This document shows positions 40,595-50,681 of a stretch of 64,000 nucleotides of DNA, one piece after another. The notes beneath the pieces are model-generated. The model saw only the letters and a program-made list of their open reading frames with translations. It was not told the origin of the DNA and did no database searches. The DNA is taken from the NCBI GenBank assembly GCA_019912665.1, contig JAIOIE010000006.1:62001-126000 (forward strand), read 5' to 3'. Numbering within the stretch: the stretch's first letter is position 1; the number at the start of each line of letters is the position of its first letter. The stretch comes from Deltaproteobacteria bacterium. Its GTDB lineage: Bacteria; Desulfobacterota; GWC2-55-46. Made by a program: the position numbers and the translations under genes.

Positions 40595-41497
40595 ATGAGG
40601 ACCGACTTTCTCAGGTTAGTATTGCTGCTTTCCTTCTTGTCTTTTTCTTTTCAGGCCTGCGCTCACAGGACTCCGGGGGCGGCGGATCAAACCCGGGGCC
40701 CGATCCTTGATGGCGGCGATCTCGGCGCTATAGACGGCCTTCGGAAGGCATTGGAAGTGAAAAGGAGTACAGGCGACAAGCAAGGCGAATTGTCCTCGCT
40801 CCTGGATATCGGCAGGGCCCTCGTATCAACCGGGAACTATGGGGAGGCCGAAAAAACGTCGAGGCAGGCAGTAAGGCTTGGGAAGAAGCTCAAAGAAGAG
40901 AAGGGGCTTTCAGCGGCTTATGACCTGCAGGCCGAGGCCTTGCTGCTTTCGGGCAAGCCCGAAAAGGCGCTAAAGGTCCTGGATACGGCGGAAAGGGAGT
41001 CGGGGCAGTCCTCAGGCGTCCGGCTTAATTTGAGGGGGCTTGCGCTCATAAAGATCGGCAAAAACGGGGAAGCCTTCAAAGTCCTCATGTCCGCTCTCGA
41101 TGCGAACCGTGGCTCGGGCGACAAGGCCGGCCTTGCAAGATCATACAGGGCGCTCGGCCTTGCTGCAATGGCTTCGCAAAGCCCTGACGCGCTCTCGTTT
41201 TTCAGGGAGGCCTACCGGCTGGACAGGGAAGCTGGCGACATGAAAAACGTGGGGTACGGCCTCGGCAAGATGGCCGAGATAAGCCTCGAAAAAGGAAGAC
41301 AAGAGGAGGCGGTCTTCCTTTTCGAGCGCTCATATGCAGCCTACATGGAAGCAGGCTCGAAAGAAGGCGCGTTAAGCGGGCTCGATAGCCTTATTGAGGC
41401 CCTTCGCGCGCTTGGCCAGGACGAAAAGGCCTTATATTACTCGGCAATCAAGGAGGATATTTTGAAGAAAATGGAAGGCGGCAGGCGGGATAGATGA
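40595..41497 (+). CDS. TPR-repeat lipoprotein
   Basis: 300-aa lipoprotein. The signal MRTDFLRLVLLLSFLSFSFQAC has a lipobox-like S-F-Q-A-C. It is followed by about six tetratricopeptide-like helical pairs (for example ALVSTGNYGEAEKTSRQAVRLGKKL, KAEISLEKGRQEEAVFLFERSYAAY-type). No catalytic motif is visible. It overlaps the sensor kinase gene by 4 bases (ATGA), so the pair is cotranscribed. It may present a periplasmic input or interact with the cluster upstream; inference. Confidence 0.8.
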   Translation: MRTDFLRLVLLLSFLSFSFQACAHRTPGAADQTRGPILDGGDLGAIDGLRKALEVKRSTGDKQGELSSLLDIGRALVSTGNYGEAEKTSRQAVRLGKKLKEEKGLSAAYDLQAEALLLSGKPEKALKVLDTAERESGQSSGVRLNLRGLALIKIGKNGEAFKVLMSALDANRGSGDKAGLARSYRALGLAAMASQSPDALSFFREAYRLDREAGDMKNVGYGLGKMAEISLEKGRQEEAVFLFERSYAAYMEAGSKEGALSGLDSLIEALRALGQDEKALYYSAIKEDILKKMEGGRRDR

Positions 41498-42558
41498 AAC
41501 CCCGTGTGCTTGCCGTTGACGATGACGAGCGGAACCTTGCGCTCCTTTCCGCCAAGCTCGAGCGGGAGGGCTATGAGATCGAGACCGCCGGCAACGGGCT
41601 CGAGGCGCTCAAGAAGGTTAACACCTTTCATCCCGACCTGGTCATAATGGACGTTATGATGCCGCAGATGGACGGGTACGAGGCGCTCAGGCACCTGAAG
41701 TCGAGGGAGGAGACGAGGTACATCCCCGTTATCATGCTCACCGGCAGGGCCGAGGTCGAGGACAAGGTGCTCGGCTTCGAGGTCGGGGCCGAGGATTACA
41801 TAAACAAGCCTTACAGCCTCCAGGAGGTGGCGGCAAGGGTGAAATCGCTTCTCCGGATGCGTGCCCTCCAGACCAAGCTCAGGGACACCGAAAAGGTAGC
41901 GGCGCTCGGCGAGATGGTCGACGGCATAGCCCACGAGATAAGGAACCCGCTTACCGCCATAGGCGGCATAGCAAGGCGGCTCTACGAGCACGAGACCGAC
42001 CCCCAGCACAGGGAATACGCCCAGTGGATAATCAGGTCGGTCGAGCGGCTGGAGCGAATGCTCGGGAGGATAGACGAGTACAAGAGGATACTCGTCTCCA
42101 CCCTCGTGAAAGGCGACATAAACAAAGTTGCCGGGGACGCGGCAAATGACATAAGGGAGTACATAGATGGGCTCGGCAGAAAGATTGACGTGAAGGTCAG
42201 GCTCATGCCGGACCCTCCGCCGGTGAGCTACGATTACGGCAACATGAAGACCGCCTTATTCAATGTCCTCCAGAACTCGGTGGAGGCGATAGAGGGTGAG
42301 GGGACTATAACAGTCGAGACGGCCCCGGCTCCGGACGACGCCATTGCCATACGGGTCACCGACACCGGCGTTGGCATGACCAGGGAGGAGATAAGGAAGA
42401 TATTCAACCCTTTCCAGTCCACCAAGTTCGAGGGCGCGGGGCTCGGCCTTACCATCACCTACCGCATAGTCCAGGACCACGGCGGCGAGTTAGATGTCGA
42501 AAGCGAAAAGGGGACGGGTACGGCCGTGACCATAAGGCTCCACCCTGCAAGGGGATAG
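41494..42558 (+). CDS. REC-histidine kinase (soluble response regulator/sensor kinase)
   Basis: 354-aa cytoplasmic protein. Receiver domain at residues 1-120 with Asp9/Asp10 acid pair and phosphoacceptor Asp53 in VIMDVMMPQMD. A HisKA domain follows with His147 in GIAHEIRNPLTAIGG, then HATPase_c with N-box FNVLQNSVEAIEGEG, G1 DTGVGMT and G2 GAGLGLTIT. No membrane segment, so it probably receives phosphate from another kinase or senses internally. The gene faces the CopB gene with an 11-base gap. No DNA-binding output. Confidence 0.9.
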   Translation: MKPRVLAVDDDERNLALLSAKLEREGYEIETAGNGLEALKKVNTFHPDLVIMDVMMPQMDGYEALRHLKSREETRYIPVIMLTGRAEVEDKVLGFEVGAEDYINKPYSLQEVAARVKSLLRMRALQTKLRDTEKVAALGEMVDGIAHEIRNPLTAIGGIARRLYEHETDPQHREYAQWIIRSVERLERMLGRIDEYKRILVSTLVKGDINKVAGDAANDIREYIDGLGRKIDVKVRLMPDPPPVSYDYGNMKTALFNVLQNSVEAIEGEGTITVETAPAPDDAIAIRVTDTGVGMTREEIRKIFNPFQSTKFEGAGLGLTITYRIVQDHGGELDVESEKGTGTAVTIRLHPARG

Positions 42559-42569
42559 GGCCCGGGTCT

Positions 42570-44579
42570 TCAGCCCGCCTCCGGCATCTTGAGGCGCCTG
42601 GCGTTTATCGCGACTATGACAGTGCTGAGAGACATGAGTATCGCCCCGAAAGCGGGGCTAAGGAGTATCCCGTATCCGTAGAGCACCCCGGCGGCGAGCG
42701 GTATCGCGAAGAGGTTATAGCCGGTAGCCCAGGCAAGGTTTTCAGCCATCTTCCTCCGGGTCGCCCTGGCAAGCCCGATTATCGAGACCACATCCAGCGG
42801 GTTGTTCCTTACGAGGATTATCCCGGCCGCCTCTATGGCCACGTCGGTCCCGGCGCCTATCGCGATGCCCACGTCTGCCTCTGCGAGGGCGGGCGCGTCA
42901 TTGACGCCGTCTCCGACCACCGCCACCTTCAGGCCCCTTGCCTGGACTTCCCTGACTTTTTCGGCTTTTTTATCCGGCAGGACTTCCGCGAAATATTCGT
43001 CCACGCCTATTTCCCGGGCTACCACGCCTGCCACTTTCCTGTTATCGCCGGTGACCATCATCGGCGTAATCCCCATCTGCCTAAGCCTCCGAACGGCCTC
43101 CATTGACTCCGGTCTTATCTTATCTGCGAGGGCTATGGCCCCGATGGCCTTCCCTTCCGAGACGACGAAGACGACGGTCTTCCCTTCGCCCGTAAGCCTC
43201 TCATAGGCTGTTTCGTCGAAGCCTAGGCCGTTCTCCCTCATGTAGCCCGGGCTTACGACCTTGACGTCGCGGCCCCGGACCTTACCTTCGGCGCCCTTTC
43301 CGGGGATGGACCTGAAGCCTTCGACAGGCAGCCGGTCCTCAACCGATTCGGCTATTGCCCTGGCTATGGGATGGGAGGAGTTTGCCTCGACTGAGGCGGC
43401 GAGCAGGAGCGCTTCTTTTCCGTCGAGTCCGCCGAAGCCCATGGATTCGGTCACGCCGAACCTGCCTTCGGTGAGGGTGCCTGTCTTATCGAATATGATG
43501 GTCTGTATGCCCCTTGCCTCCTCGAAGGAGATGCGGTCGCGTATGAGGAGCCCCTTTCCGGCTGAGAGCGCGGTAGATACGGCCACTACGAGCGGCACGG
43601 CAAGGCCGAGCGCATGAGGGCAGGATATGACCATGACCGTCACCATGCGCTCTATGGCGAACGAGGCCTCCTGGCCGAATACGACCTTCCAGGCAAGGAA
43701 CGTAGCCCCGCCTACGCCGATTGCTATGAAGGTAAGCCATCTTGCGGCCCTGTTCGCCAGGTCCTGGCTCCTCGACTTACTCTCTTCAGCGCTCCTTACG
43801 AGCTCCATTACATTTGAGATGTACGACTCGTCCCCGCTCTTCTTGACGCTTACGGTGAGCGAGCCCTCGGCGTTTATGGAGCCGCCTATCACATTGTCTC
43901 CCGGAGCCTTTCCCACTGGCATTGATTCGCCTGTCAGCATGGATTCGTCAACCGAGCTCTCCCCGCCCGTTACCGTCCCGTCCACCGGGACCTTTTCCCC
44001 GGGCCGCACCAGTACCCGGTCGCCGGGCCTGATATCCTCTATCGGAGAGTCATCTGTACTCCCGTCAGGGCCTATCCTGTGCGCAACCGAGGGCATTAGA
44101 CGCGCGAGCGCGTCCAGTGCGCTTGAGGCCCCCATGAGCGATTTCATCTGTATCCAGTGGCCTAGGAGCATGATATCCACAAGGGTGGCGAGTTCCCAGA
44201 AGAGCGCCTCTCCCTCAAAGCCGAATACCACGGCGGCGCTGTAGAGAAAGGCGACCGTTATCGCGAGCGCTATAAGGGTCATCATCCCAGGGTTCCGGGC
44301 CCGGAGCTCCTCCCTGCTCGACAGGATGAAAGGTGAGCCGCCGTAGACGTAAATCGCGGTCGAAAAGGCGAGGAGGAGAAATGTATCGCCGGGAAACCTG
44401 AAGATAAGCCCTGTCCATTCTTGGAGCATGGGGGAGAGTATGAGGACCGGGATGGTGAGGATGGTGCAGGCTATGAAGCGCCTGCGGTAATCGGCGGTCA
44501 TTCCGGCATGGCTCTCCCTCTCTGCCCGCTCCGGCGGCATCATTTTCTTCCCGTGCCCGGCATGGACGTGTTCGTGCAT
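42570..44579 (-). CDS. copB: CopB-type P1B copper/heavy-metal exporting ATPase
   Basis: 669-aa inner-membrane P-type ATPase. ATG at 44579 with AGGAGG 8 bases upstream. The N-terminus is His/Met-rich ([14 protein letters not shown]), not an HMA domain. The metal-site motif is CPH ([13 protein letters not shown]), diagnostic of the P1B-3 CopB group. Actuator TGES ([10 protein letters not shown]), phosphorylation DKTGT and hinge [10 protein letters not shown] are all present. It exports Cu(I/II) or Ag. No copper regulator or chaperone is adjacent. Confidence 0.94.
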   Translation of the reverse strand: MHEHVHAGHGKKMMPPERAERESHAGMTADYRRRFIACTILTIPVLILSPMLQEWTGLIFRFPGDTFLLLAFSTAIYVYGGSPFILSSREELRARNPGMMTLIALAITVAFLYSAAVVFGFEGEALFWELATLVDIMLLGHWIQMKSLMGASSALDALARLMPSVAHRIGPDGSTDDSPIEDIRPGDRVLVRPGEKVPVDGTVTGGESSVDESMLTGESMPVGKAPGDNVIGGSINAEGSLTVSVKKSGDESYISNVMELVRSAEESKSRSQDLANRAARWLTFIAIGVGGATFLAWKVVFGQEASFAIERMVTVMVISCPHALGLAVPLVVAVSTALSAGKGLLIRDRISFEEARGIQTIIFDKTGTLTEGRFGVTESMGFGGLDGKEALLLAASVEANSSHPIARAIAESVEDRLPVEGFRSIPGKGAEGKVRGRDVKVVSPGYMRENGLGFDETAYERLTGEGKTVVFVVSEGKAIGAIALADKIRPESMEAVRRLRQMGITPMMVTGDNRKVAGVVAREIGVDEYFAEVLPDKKAEKVREVQARGLKVAVVGDGVNDAPALAEADVGIAIGAGTDVAIEAAGIILVRNNPLDVVSIIGLARATRRKMAENLAWATGYNLFAIPLAAGVLYGYGILLSPAFGAILMSLSTVIVAINARRLKMPEAG

Positions 44580-44672
44580 CCGCCGCACCTCCTCTTCTGA
44601 GGATAGCAGTTTTCAAGCCGGTTTGAGGCGAGGTACTGCGGTTTAAGGCGACTAGCCGGAAAGGCAGATATT

Positions 44673-46265
44673 TCAGATAATTAGGATGGTATCTTGAAGG
44701 AACTTTTCATCCCTCTCGGGGTGGTCGAGGTTATAGTGGAGCCCCCTGGATTCCTTTCGCATGAGGGCGGATTTTATGATGAGCTCTGCGACTGTTGCGA
44801 TATTTCTAAGCTCAACAAGGTTGTTGGTGATGGTGAAATCCCAGTAATACTGGTTTATTTCGTTTTTAAGGAGCTCTATCCTCCTCTCGGCCCTTTCAAG
44901 GCGCCGGTCAGAGCGGACTATGCCGACATAGTTCCACATGAAACGCCGTATCTCGTCCCAGTTCTGCGTTATCACCACGGCCTCTTCGCTCACGACGGCT
45001 TCTCCGGTCTGCCATTGCGGTATGGATGGGAGGCTTTGCAGTTCAGCCTTTAAAAGTTTACCGGCGTCATCAGCTGCCCTGTGCGCGAAAACCAGGGCCT
45101 CGAGGAGCGAGTTAGAGGCAAGGCGGTTGGCCCCGTGAAGGCCCGTGCAGGCGGTCTCGCCTATGGCGTAGAGCCTCTTTATGCTGCTCCTTCCGAAGCT
45201 ATCTGTCCTTATGCCGCCGCAGGTATAGTGGGCGGCCGGGACGACCGGCAGGGGCTCCATTGTCATGTCGAAGCCGAATTCGAGGCACTTTCTGTATATG
45301 TTCGGGAATCGCTCCTTCACGAACTCCTGGGGCTTGGAGCTTATGTCGAGGTAGACGCAGTCGTCCCCGCTCTTTTTAAGCTCGTAGTCTATGGCCCGCG
45401 CGACTATGTCCCTGGGTGCCAGGTCGGCCATCGTATGGTGCTTCTTCATGAACGGGGTACCGTCCTTCAAAAGAAGCACCCCTCCTTCACCGCGGACCGC
45501 CTCGGATATGAGAAAGCTCTTGGCCCTGGGGTGGTAAAGGCAGGTCGGGTGGAACTGGACGAACTCCATGTCGGCTATCTCGGCCCCGGCCCTGTAGCCC
45601 ATGGCTATACCGTCGCCCGTTGCAACATCAGGGTTGCTCGTATAGAGATAGACTTTCCCGGCCCCGCCGGTCGCGAGTATCGTTGCGCCAGCGAGGAAAG
45701 TCGCTATCTCGCCGGTCTCCTTGTTGAGGACGTATGCGCCCCAGACCGTCTCCTCGGGGGCAGGGCCGACGAATTTCGTATGGCAGATGAGGTCTATCGC
45801 TATGTGGTTCTCGTGGACCGAAATCCGGGGGTGGGACCTTACGGCCGAGACAAGGGCCTCCTCGACTGCCCTGCCCGTCAGGTCTTCGGCGTGGACTATC
45901 CGCCGCTTCGAGTGGCCGCCTTCCTTCCCCAGGTCCAGCTCGCTCCCGTTCCCTTTCCTGCTCGAGAACTTCACGCCGAGCTGGATGAGCTCCTGTATCC
46001 TTGCCGGGCCGTCCCTCACGACCATCTCGACGATCTCGCCTTTGCATAGTCCGGCCCCGGCGTCCTGCGTGTCCTTTATGTGCGCGTCAAAGGTGTCCTC
46101 GGCGCTAAGGACCGAGGCTATCCCGCCCTGGGCATAGTAGGTGGCCGACTCGCTGATATTTCTTTTAGTTACGAGGGAAACGCTCCCGGCCTCGGCCGCC
46201 TTAAGCGCGAAGGTAAGGCCGGCTATGCCGGTCCCTATGACAAGAAAATCGGATTTGAATTCCAA
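44673..46265 (-). CDS. nadB: L-aspartate oxidase
   Basis: FAD enzyme that oxidises L-aspartate to iminoaspartate for quinolinate and NAD synthesis. FAD motif [17 protein letters not shown] lies at the N-terminus. [18 protein letters not shown], the catalytic HxxxxRGEGG-like block ([11 protein letters not shown], with FHPTCLYHP) and [18 protein letters not shown] follow. TTG at 46265 (531 aa) is chosen because AAGGAG lies about 9 bases upstream and it gives the normal family length. An in-frame ATG at 46325 would add 20 residues encoded partly by a palindromic repeat and has no ribosome site. NadA and NadC are not nearby. Confidence 0.93.
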   Translation of the reverse strand: MEFKSDFLVIGTGIAGLTFALKAAEAGSVSLVTKRNISESATYYAQGGIASVLSAEDTFDAHIKDTQDAGAGLCKGEIVEMVVRDGPARIQELIQLGVKFSSRKGNGSELDLGKEGGHSKRRIVHAEDLTGRAVEEALVSAVRSHPRISVHENHIAIDLICHTKFVGPAPEETVWGAYVLNKETGEIATFLAGATILATGGAGKVYLYTSNPDVATGDGIAMGYRAGAEIADMEFVQFHPTCLYHPRAKSFLISEAVRGEGGVLLLKDGTPFMKKHHTMADLAPRDIVARAIDYELKKSGDDCVYLDISSKPQEFVKERFPNIYRKCLEFGFDMTMEPLPVVPAAHYTCGGIRTDSFGRSSIKRLYAIGETACTGLHGANRLASNSLLEALVFAHRAADDAGKLLKAELQSLPSIPQWQTGEAVVSEEAVVITQNWDEIRRFMWNYVGIVRSDRRLERAERRIELLKNEINQYYWDFTITNNLVELRNIATVAELIIKSALMRKESRGLHYNLDHPERDEKFLQDTILII

Positions 46266-46297
46266 AATAAACGGCTCCTTGAATTCAACCTCATAAA

Positions 46298-46431
46298 AAG
46301 GTCTGATTAATTCCGTTTCTGCCATTCTGAGGGAGCGTAAGCGACCGAAGAATCTCGTAACCAGCTGATTCCTAAATACGAGATTCTTCGCTTCGCTCAG
46401 AATGACAACATTTGCGAATTAATCAGACCTT
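46298..46431. repeat. Nested palindromic repeat family C at the nadB 5' side
   Basis: Perfect 16-bp outer arms AAGGTCTGATTAATTC/GAATTAATCAGACCTT (46298-46313 / 46416-46431). Inner arms CATTCTGAG...GAAGAATCTCGT and ACGAGATTCTTCGCTTCGCTCAGAATG (46323-46358 / 46378-46404). MITE-like, 134 bp. Confidence 0.85.
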
Positions 46432-46603
46432 CCCTAAAAATAATACCGTGCCGGGGAGGGCCCGACCATGCCGGGTCCGCAAAAAATTATTAAACCTTTC
46501 CGCGCCTTCCAGCGATATTCTTACAGAGACGATTTCAGATTAAGACAAGACGGATTTTTTGTCAAATTCAAATGAGCGCGGCCAGCGCCGCCATAAAAAA
46601 ATC
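46432..46603. other. Intergenic AT-rich stretch between nadB repeat and transglycosylase promoter
   Basis: About 170 bases with A- and T-runs (CAAAAAATTATTAAACC, GGATTTTTTGTCAAATTC). No ORF or clear RNA is seen. Confidence 0.4.
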
Positions 46604-46632
46604 TTGCCCTTTTAAGACCTGCATTGTAGACT
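46604..46632 (+). promoter_or_regulatory. Candidate promoter of the transglycosylase-pgsA unit
   Basis: TTGCCC (46604-46609), a 17-base spacer and TAGACT (46627-46632). Both hexamers deviate from consensus. Confidence 0.4.
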
Positions 46633-46725
46633 GTTCAGGGCAGAAAGTACCCTTTCCGGCGAGGCATAATGCTGTCCGGCCGCGGATTTAGGCGCGCCCG
46701 CTGCCTGGAATGAGGTAAGACCCTT

Positions 46726-47328
46726 ATGAAGCTACGACATCTTGTCATCCTGTCGGCCGCCCTGGCCTTCGGCTCGCCGCTTATGGCGCTGGCCGATTTC
46801 TACCAGTACACGGACGAGAACGGGGTCGTCCACATCACTAACGTACCGACCACGGCAGAGTATAAATGGATGATGAAGGAGAGGGTCCCGTCAGTCCTCT
46901 CTCCCTCCAATCCCGCCTTCAAGAACCTCCCCGAGGGCAGGTTCGAGGAGATGATAAAGAGCACTGCCGAGAAGTACGGAGTTGACCCGACGCTGGTAAA
47001 GGCGATAGTGAAGGCCGAGTCCGATTTCGACCCGGCCGCGGTCTCCAAGAAGGGGGCGACCGGCCTCATGCAGCTTATGCCTGCAACTGCGTCGAGGATG
47101 GGCGTAAGGAACATACACGACCCGGTCGAGAACGTCGAGGGCGGGATAAAGTACCTTTCCAAGCTCCTTCGGATGTTCAATTGGCAGGTGCCGCTCGCGG
47201 TGGCCGCCTACAACGCGGGCGAGAACGCTGTCCTTAAATACGGCGCGATACCGCCTTACTCGGAAACCCAGACCTATGTCAAAAGGGTGCTCCATTACCA
47301 TAACCTCTACAGTTCCGGGTCGCGGTAG
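46726..47328 (+). CDS. Lytic transglycosylase (SLT domain) with DUF4124-like N-terminus
   Basis: 200-aa exported peptidoglycan-cleaving enzyme. Signal peptide MKLRHLVILSAALAFGSPLMALA. Residues 25-50 form a DUF4124-like segment (FYQYTDENGVVHITNVP). The SLT domain runs from about residue 75 with catalytic Glu in VKAIVKAESDFDP, then SKKGATGLMQLMPATA and AVAAYNAGENAV. It likely cuts glycan strands during cell-wall growth or to admit pilus/secretion machinery. It is followed after 12 bases by pgsA. Confidence 0.92.
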   Translation: MKLRHLVILSAALAFGSPLMALADFYQYTDENGVVHITNVPTTAEYKWMMKERVPSVLSPSNPAFKNLPEGRFEEMIKSTAEKYGVDPTLVKAIVKAESDFDPAAVSKKGATGLMQLMPATASRMGVRNIHDPVENVEGGIKYLSKLLRMFNWQVPLAVAAYNAGENAVLKYGAIPPYSETQTYVKRVLHYHNLYSSGSR

Positions 47329-47340
47329 GCTGGTCTCGAT

Positions 47341-47910
47341 ATGGGCGCGGAACGGCATGAAGGCTTGAACCTACCGAACAGCATATCTCTCGTGAGGATC
47401 GGGGCGGCCCCGGTCCTTGTGATCATGCTTTTATCGCCGGGCAGGGGCATGAGCCTCGCGGCGGCAGTCTTTTTTGCGCTCGTCTGTCTAACCGACTGGC
47501 TGGACGGGTATCTTGCCCGGAAACGGGGCATCATAACCTCGCTAGGCAAGTTCCTGGACCCGCTCGCCGATAAGCTCCTCATCACGACCGCGTTCATAAT
47601 GCTCATACCGCTCGGCAGGGTCCCGGCCTGGGTCGTAGCGCTCATGATCGGGCGTGAGATGGCGGTTACGGGCCTACGGGCGGTTGCCGCCGATTCGGGT
47701 GTAGTCATCGCGGCGAGCCGGCTCGGGAAATGGAAGACCATGGCCCAGATAGTCGCCCTTGTCCCGCTCATCATCCATTATCCCTATTTCGGATTGGACT
47801 TCCACCTCGTCGGCTCAGGCCTGCTGGTCATAGCCTTCATACTCACGATGTGGTCGGGTATCGATTACTTCATGGCCTTCTTCAGGTCCGGGCGCTCCGC
47901 CGGAAATTGA
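47341..47910 (+). CDS. pgsA: CDP-diacylglycerol-glycerol-3-phosphate 3-phosphatidyltransferase
   Basis: 189-aa integral membrane enzyme that makes phosphatidylglycerophosphate. CDP-alcohol phosphotransferase motif is D-W-L-D-G-Y-L-A-R-(x8)-G-x3-D-x3-D, visible as DWLDGYLARKRGIITSLGKF then LDPLADK. The N-terminal NLPNSISLVRI is typical of PgsA. Four to five hydrophobic segments. The ATG at 47341 follows the transglycosylase stop by 12 bases; cotranscription is likely. Confidence 0.93.
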   Translation: MGAERHEGLNLPNSISLVRIGAAPVLVIMLLSPGRGMSLAAAVFFALVCLTDWLDGYLARKRGIITSLGKFLDPLADKLLITTAFIMLIPLGRVPAWVVALMIGREMAVTGLRAVAADSGVVIAASRLGKWKTMAQIVALVPLIIHYPYFGLDFHLVGSGLLVIAFILTMWSGIDYFMAFFRSGRSAGN

Positions 47911-48183
47911 CAACCTGGCCCGGGACAGATAGAATTTACACGGACGAAATCATCCAGGCTTATCCCATCGCCTCCACTTTATCCCAGGCTTTCAAAAAAA
48001 AATAAGATGCAGCGGCCCTGAGGGCGTCTGAACGGACCGGCACGCGCGTCTTAGCGAGATGCTGAAAAAGACTTTGGGGGAAACTTTTTGCAAGGCCCTC
48101 TCAATATCTTTTCAGCGCCAGCTAGGACCCGAAGGAACGCCCGTCCGGACGCTCTTTAATGATTACCGCAGCCCCTTTACCCT
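47911..48183. other. Intergenic region with short palindromic repeat
   Basis: 273 bases without a convincing gene. At 48061-48116 the ends GCTGAAAAAG and CTTTTCAGC form an inverted repeat around GACTTTGGGGGAAAC, resembling dispersed elements with family A-like ends. No clear promoter for the following kinase gene. Confidence 0.5.
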
Positions 48184-50169
48184 ATGCGCATCAATCTTTC
48201 AAGGCGGTTCACATTTTACATCGGCGGCATACTTCTCGCCGGCATTTCAGCCTTTCATCACATGGAGAAAAGGTCCCATTCCGCCCTTATCGAGGAGATG
48301 GGAGCGGGAGAGGCCAGGAAATTATCCGCAGCCGTTTTCGATCAGCTCCACACATCCATGAAGCTCGGTGGAGGAAATGACGAAAACAGCGCAGTCCTCG
48401 AGCGATTCCGCCGCATCCCCGGCATCGAGGAGATACGCGTCATACATAACCAGGCAGCAAATTCAGCCCATGCAGCCGGCGGACATATGGAGGCAGGCTT
48501 TGACAGGACGGATATGGGCGGGGCTCCGGCTGACGAGCTCGAAAAGCTGGCCCTTGCCGGTACCGCCTCGGAGAGGACCGAGATTTCCGGGGAGGGGCAC
48601 AGGCTGGCCCGGCATGTGTTACCTGTTCTGGTAACAGGCGAATGCCTGGCCTGCCATGGCGGCTGGGAGGCCGGGAGCGTCACAGGAGCGGTCTCGGTCT
48701 CCGTCTCGCTAAGGGACCATGAAAGGGTGATCGAATCGCATAGGGACGTCTTCATGATATGGGGCGGCGGGATATTCCTGGCCGCAACGCTTGCCGTCTT
48801 CGCCCTTGTAAAAAAGCGCCTCCTCATGCCGCTTACGAAGCTCAGGGAAGGGGCTGAGGCCATATCGAACGGCAGGCTGGACTTCAGGGTGGGCTTGAGG
48901 ACCGGGGACGAGTTGGAGCAGGTCGCCGAGTCCTTCGACCGCATGGCGGAGACGCTCATTAAGGCCACGGCCGATTTGAGGGACCTGGGAGAGAAATACT
49001 CGAAGCTCGTGAGCACGGCTGCCGACACCATCGTGCTCCGCGATATGGAGTCAGGGAAGTACACCGACGCTAACCCTGCGGCCTCGGCGCTCCTCGGGTA
49101 CTCGAAAGATGAGCTGCTGGGTATGGCGGCGGAAGACCTTTTCCCGCCGGAGGACATCAGGCCTTATTTGAGCTCCGATTACGGCTGGGCAGACGGGGGC
49201 GGGGGGCGCTTGAAAGAGCTCCTCGTGAGGCGCAAGGACGGCGCCCTGGTCCCGGTCGAGGTCGCAGCCTCTATTCTCGAACTGAACGGCAGAAAGTACA
49301 TACAGGAGATATGGAGGGACATATCCGAGAGAAGGGCCCTGGAAGAGACGATAAAGAGGCACGTCCATGAGCTTGAGGAGACGGTGCGGAGCCGCACTTC
49401 AGAGCTCGACTGCTCGCTCCGTGAGCTCAGGGATGCCTATGCGAAGCTAAAGAGCTCGGAGCAGAAGTTCATCCAATCGGCGAAGCTTATAAGCCTGGGC
49501 GAGATGGGCGCAGGCATTGCCCACGAGCTAAACAGCCCCCTTGCCGGGATACTCAGCATAACCGAGGTCCTCATGAGGAGGACCGGGAAGGATGACCCGA
49601 AATATTTCCTGCTGGATAAGATAAGGGACGCGGCCGTGCGCTCGAAGTACATCATTATGGACGTCCTCACCTATTCCAGGCCCTCAAGGGCCGATTATGC
49701 CCCGATGTTCCTTAACGAGGCCATACGCGCAACCCTCACTATCTTCATATCCGAGATAAAGACGAGGTCCATCGAGATAATCGAGGACTTCGACCCGACG
49801 CTCCCGAAGGTGTACGGCAACAAGGGGCAGGTCATGGAGGTTGTGCTCAACATACTCAAGAACGCAAGGGATGCGATAGGCGGCAAGGGCAGCATATTCA
49901 TATCCACCAGGACAGTGGAGGCCGACGGGAAGACGTACTCGCTCGCCGAGTTCAGGGATACCGGTCCGGGAGTGCCCGGGGATATGAAGGATAAGGTCTT
50001 CGACCCTTTTTTCACCACCAAGGAGAAGGGCGGGGGAAATAACATCGGCCTGGGCCTTTCCATCTCCCAGAGCATATTAAAGGAGCATGGCGGGAGGATA
50101 GAGGTGGACAATAACCCATTCGGAGGCGCCGTTTTCAGGGTCTATCTCCCTGTTTTCCTAGAAAAATAA
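48184..50169 (+). CDS. Heme-binding (Tll0287-like) membrane sensor histidine kinase with HAMP and PAS
   Basis: 661-aa inner-membrane sensor. TM1 near residues 8-24, then a periplasmic domain of about 170 residues with a c-type heme motif CLACH (Cys154, Cys157, His158), as in DUF3365/Tll0287-like domains. TM2 is MIWGGGIFLAATLAVFALV. HAMP, a PAS domain (LVSTAADTIVLRDMESGKYTDANPAASALLGYS) and a coiled-coil linker follow. HisKA contains His447 in GIAHELNSPLAGIL; HATPase has ILKNARDAIGGKG and GLGLSISQ. It probably senses redox, oxygen or NO through heme. The lone receiver at 50273 is a likely partner. ATG 48184 has no obvious ribosome site. Confidence 0.88.
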   Translation: MRINLSRRFTFYIGGILLAGISAFHHMEKRSHSALIEEMGAGEARKLSAAVFDQLHTSMKLGGGNDENSAVLERFRRIPGIEEIRVIHNQAANSAHAAGGHMEAGFDRTDMGGAPADELEKLALAGTASERTEISGEGHRLARHVLPVLVTGECLACHGGWEAGSVTGAVSVSVSLRDHERVIESHRDVFMIWGGGIFLAATLAVFALVKKRLLMPLTKLREGAEAISNGRLDFRVGLRTGDELEQVAESFDRMAETLIKATADLRDLGEKYSKLVSTAADTIVLRDMESGKYTDANPAASALLGYSKDELLGMAAEDLFPPEDIRPYLSSDYGWADGGGGRLKELLVRRKDGALVPVEVAASILELNGRKYIQEIWRDISERRALEETIKRHVHELEETVRSRTSELDCSLRELRDAYAKLKSSEQKFIQSAKLISLGEMGAGIAHELNSPLAGILSITEVLMRRTGKDDPKYFLLDKIRDAAVRSKYIIMDVLTYSRPSRADYAPMFLNEAIRATLTIFISEIKTRSIEIIEDFDPTLPKVYGNKGQVMEVVLNILKNARDAIGGKGSIFISTRTVEADGKTYSLAEFRDTGPGVPGDMKDKVFDPFFTTKEKGGGNNIGLGLSISQSILKEHGGRIEVDNNPFGGAVFRVYLPVFLEK

Positions 50170-50272
50170 GGATATAGCCGCGCTCCGGGCGGAACGGATG
50201 AGTTCCCTCGGAAAAAATGAAAAGTGGTTTCAAGGTATTTACCGCAGTGCCGATATATAAGGAGGGTCTTCT

Positions 50273-50644
50273 ATGGGCAAATCGAAACGGGTCCTTGTGG
50301 TAGACGACGAGGAGACCGTCGGCATTGGGATGTCCGAGATGCTAAAGGACGCGGGGTTTGAGGCCAATTATGTGACCAGCGCCCCACAAGCCCTGGACGA
50401 GATTAAAAAATTTGAATATTCGCTGGTTTTCCTCGATATGGTAATGCCCGGCATGAACGGCCTCGATGCCTTCAGGGAAATTAAAAAGCTCCGGCCGGGG
50501 ACCAATGTGGTGCTCTTTACAGGGTATTTCAAGGACGCGGACATGGCTATTTTCGAAGGAGTGAAGGAAGGCATGATAGACGTTTACATAAGAAAGCCCT
50601 TTTTTTCCGAGGAGATAGTGAGTACCGCCATGAAATACGCCTGA
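50273..50644 (+). CDS. Single-domain response regulator
   Basis: 123-aa CheY-like receiver with no output domain. Acid pair Asp11/Asp12, phosphoacceptor Asp55 (LVFLDMVMPGMNG), Thr in LFTGYF and Lys in YIRKPF. AAGGAGGG precedes ATG 50273. It follows the heme-sensor kinase by about 100 bases, so it is probably its cognate receiver, acting on pilus function or through a phosphorelay. The output is unknown. Confidence 0.88.
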   Translation: MGKSKRVLVVDDEETVGIGMSEMLKDAGFEANYVTSAPQALDEIKKFEYSLVFLDMVMPGMNGLDAFREIKKLRPGTNVVLFTGYFKDADMAIFEGVKEGMIDVYIRKPFFSEEIVSTAMKYA

Positions 50645-50681
50645 TATTTTCGAAGGGTACGCGCCCGGACCAGGCGTCTTC

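Noticed and set aside
45081-46049. Open frame of 322 codons on the plus strand
   Set aside because: Antisense shadow of nadB, which has a full set of flavoprotein motifs.
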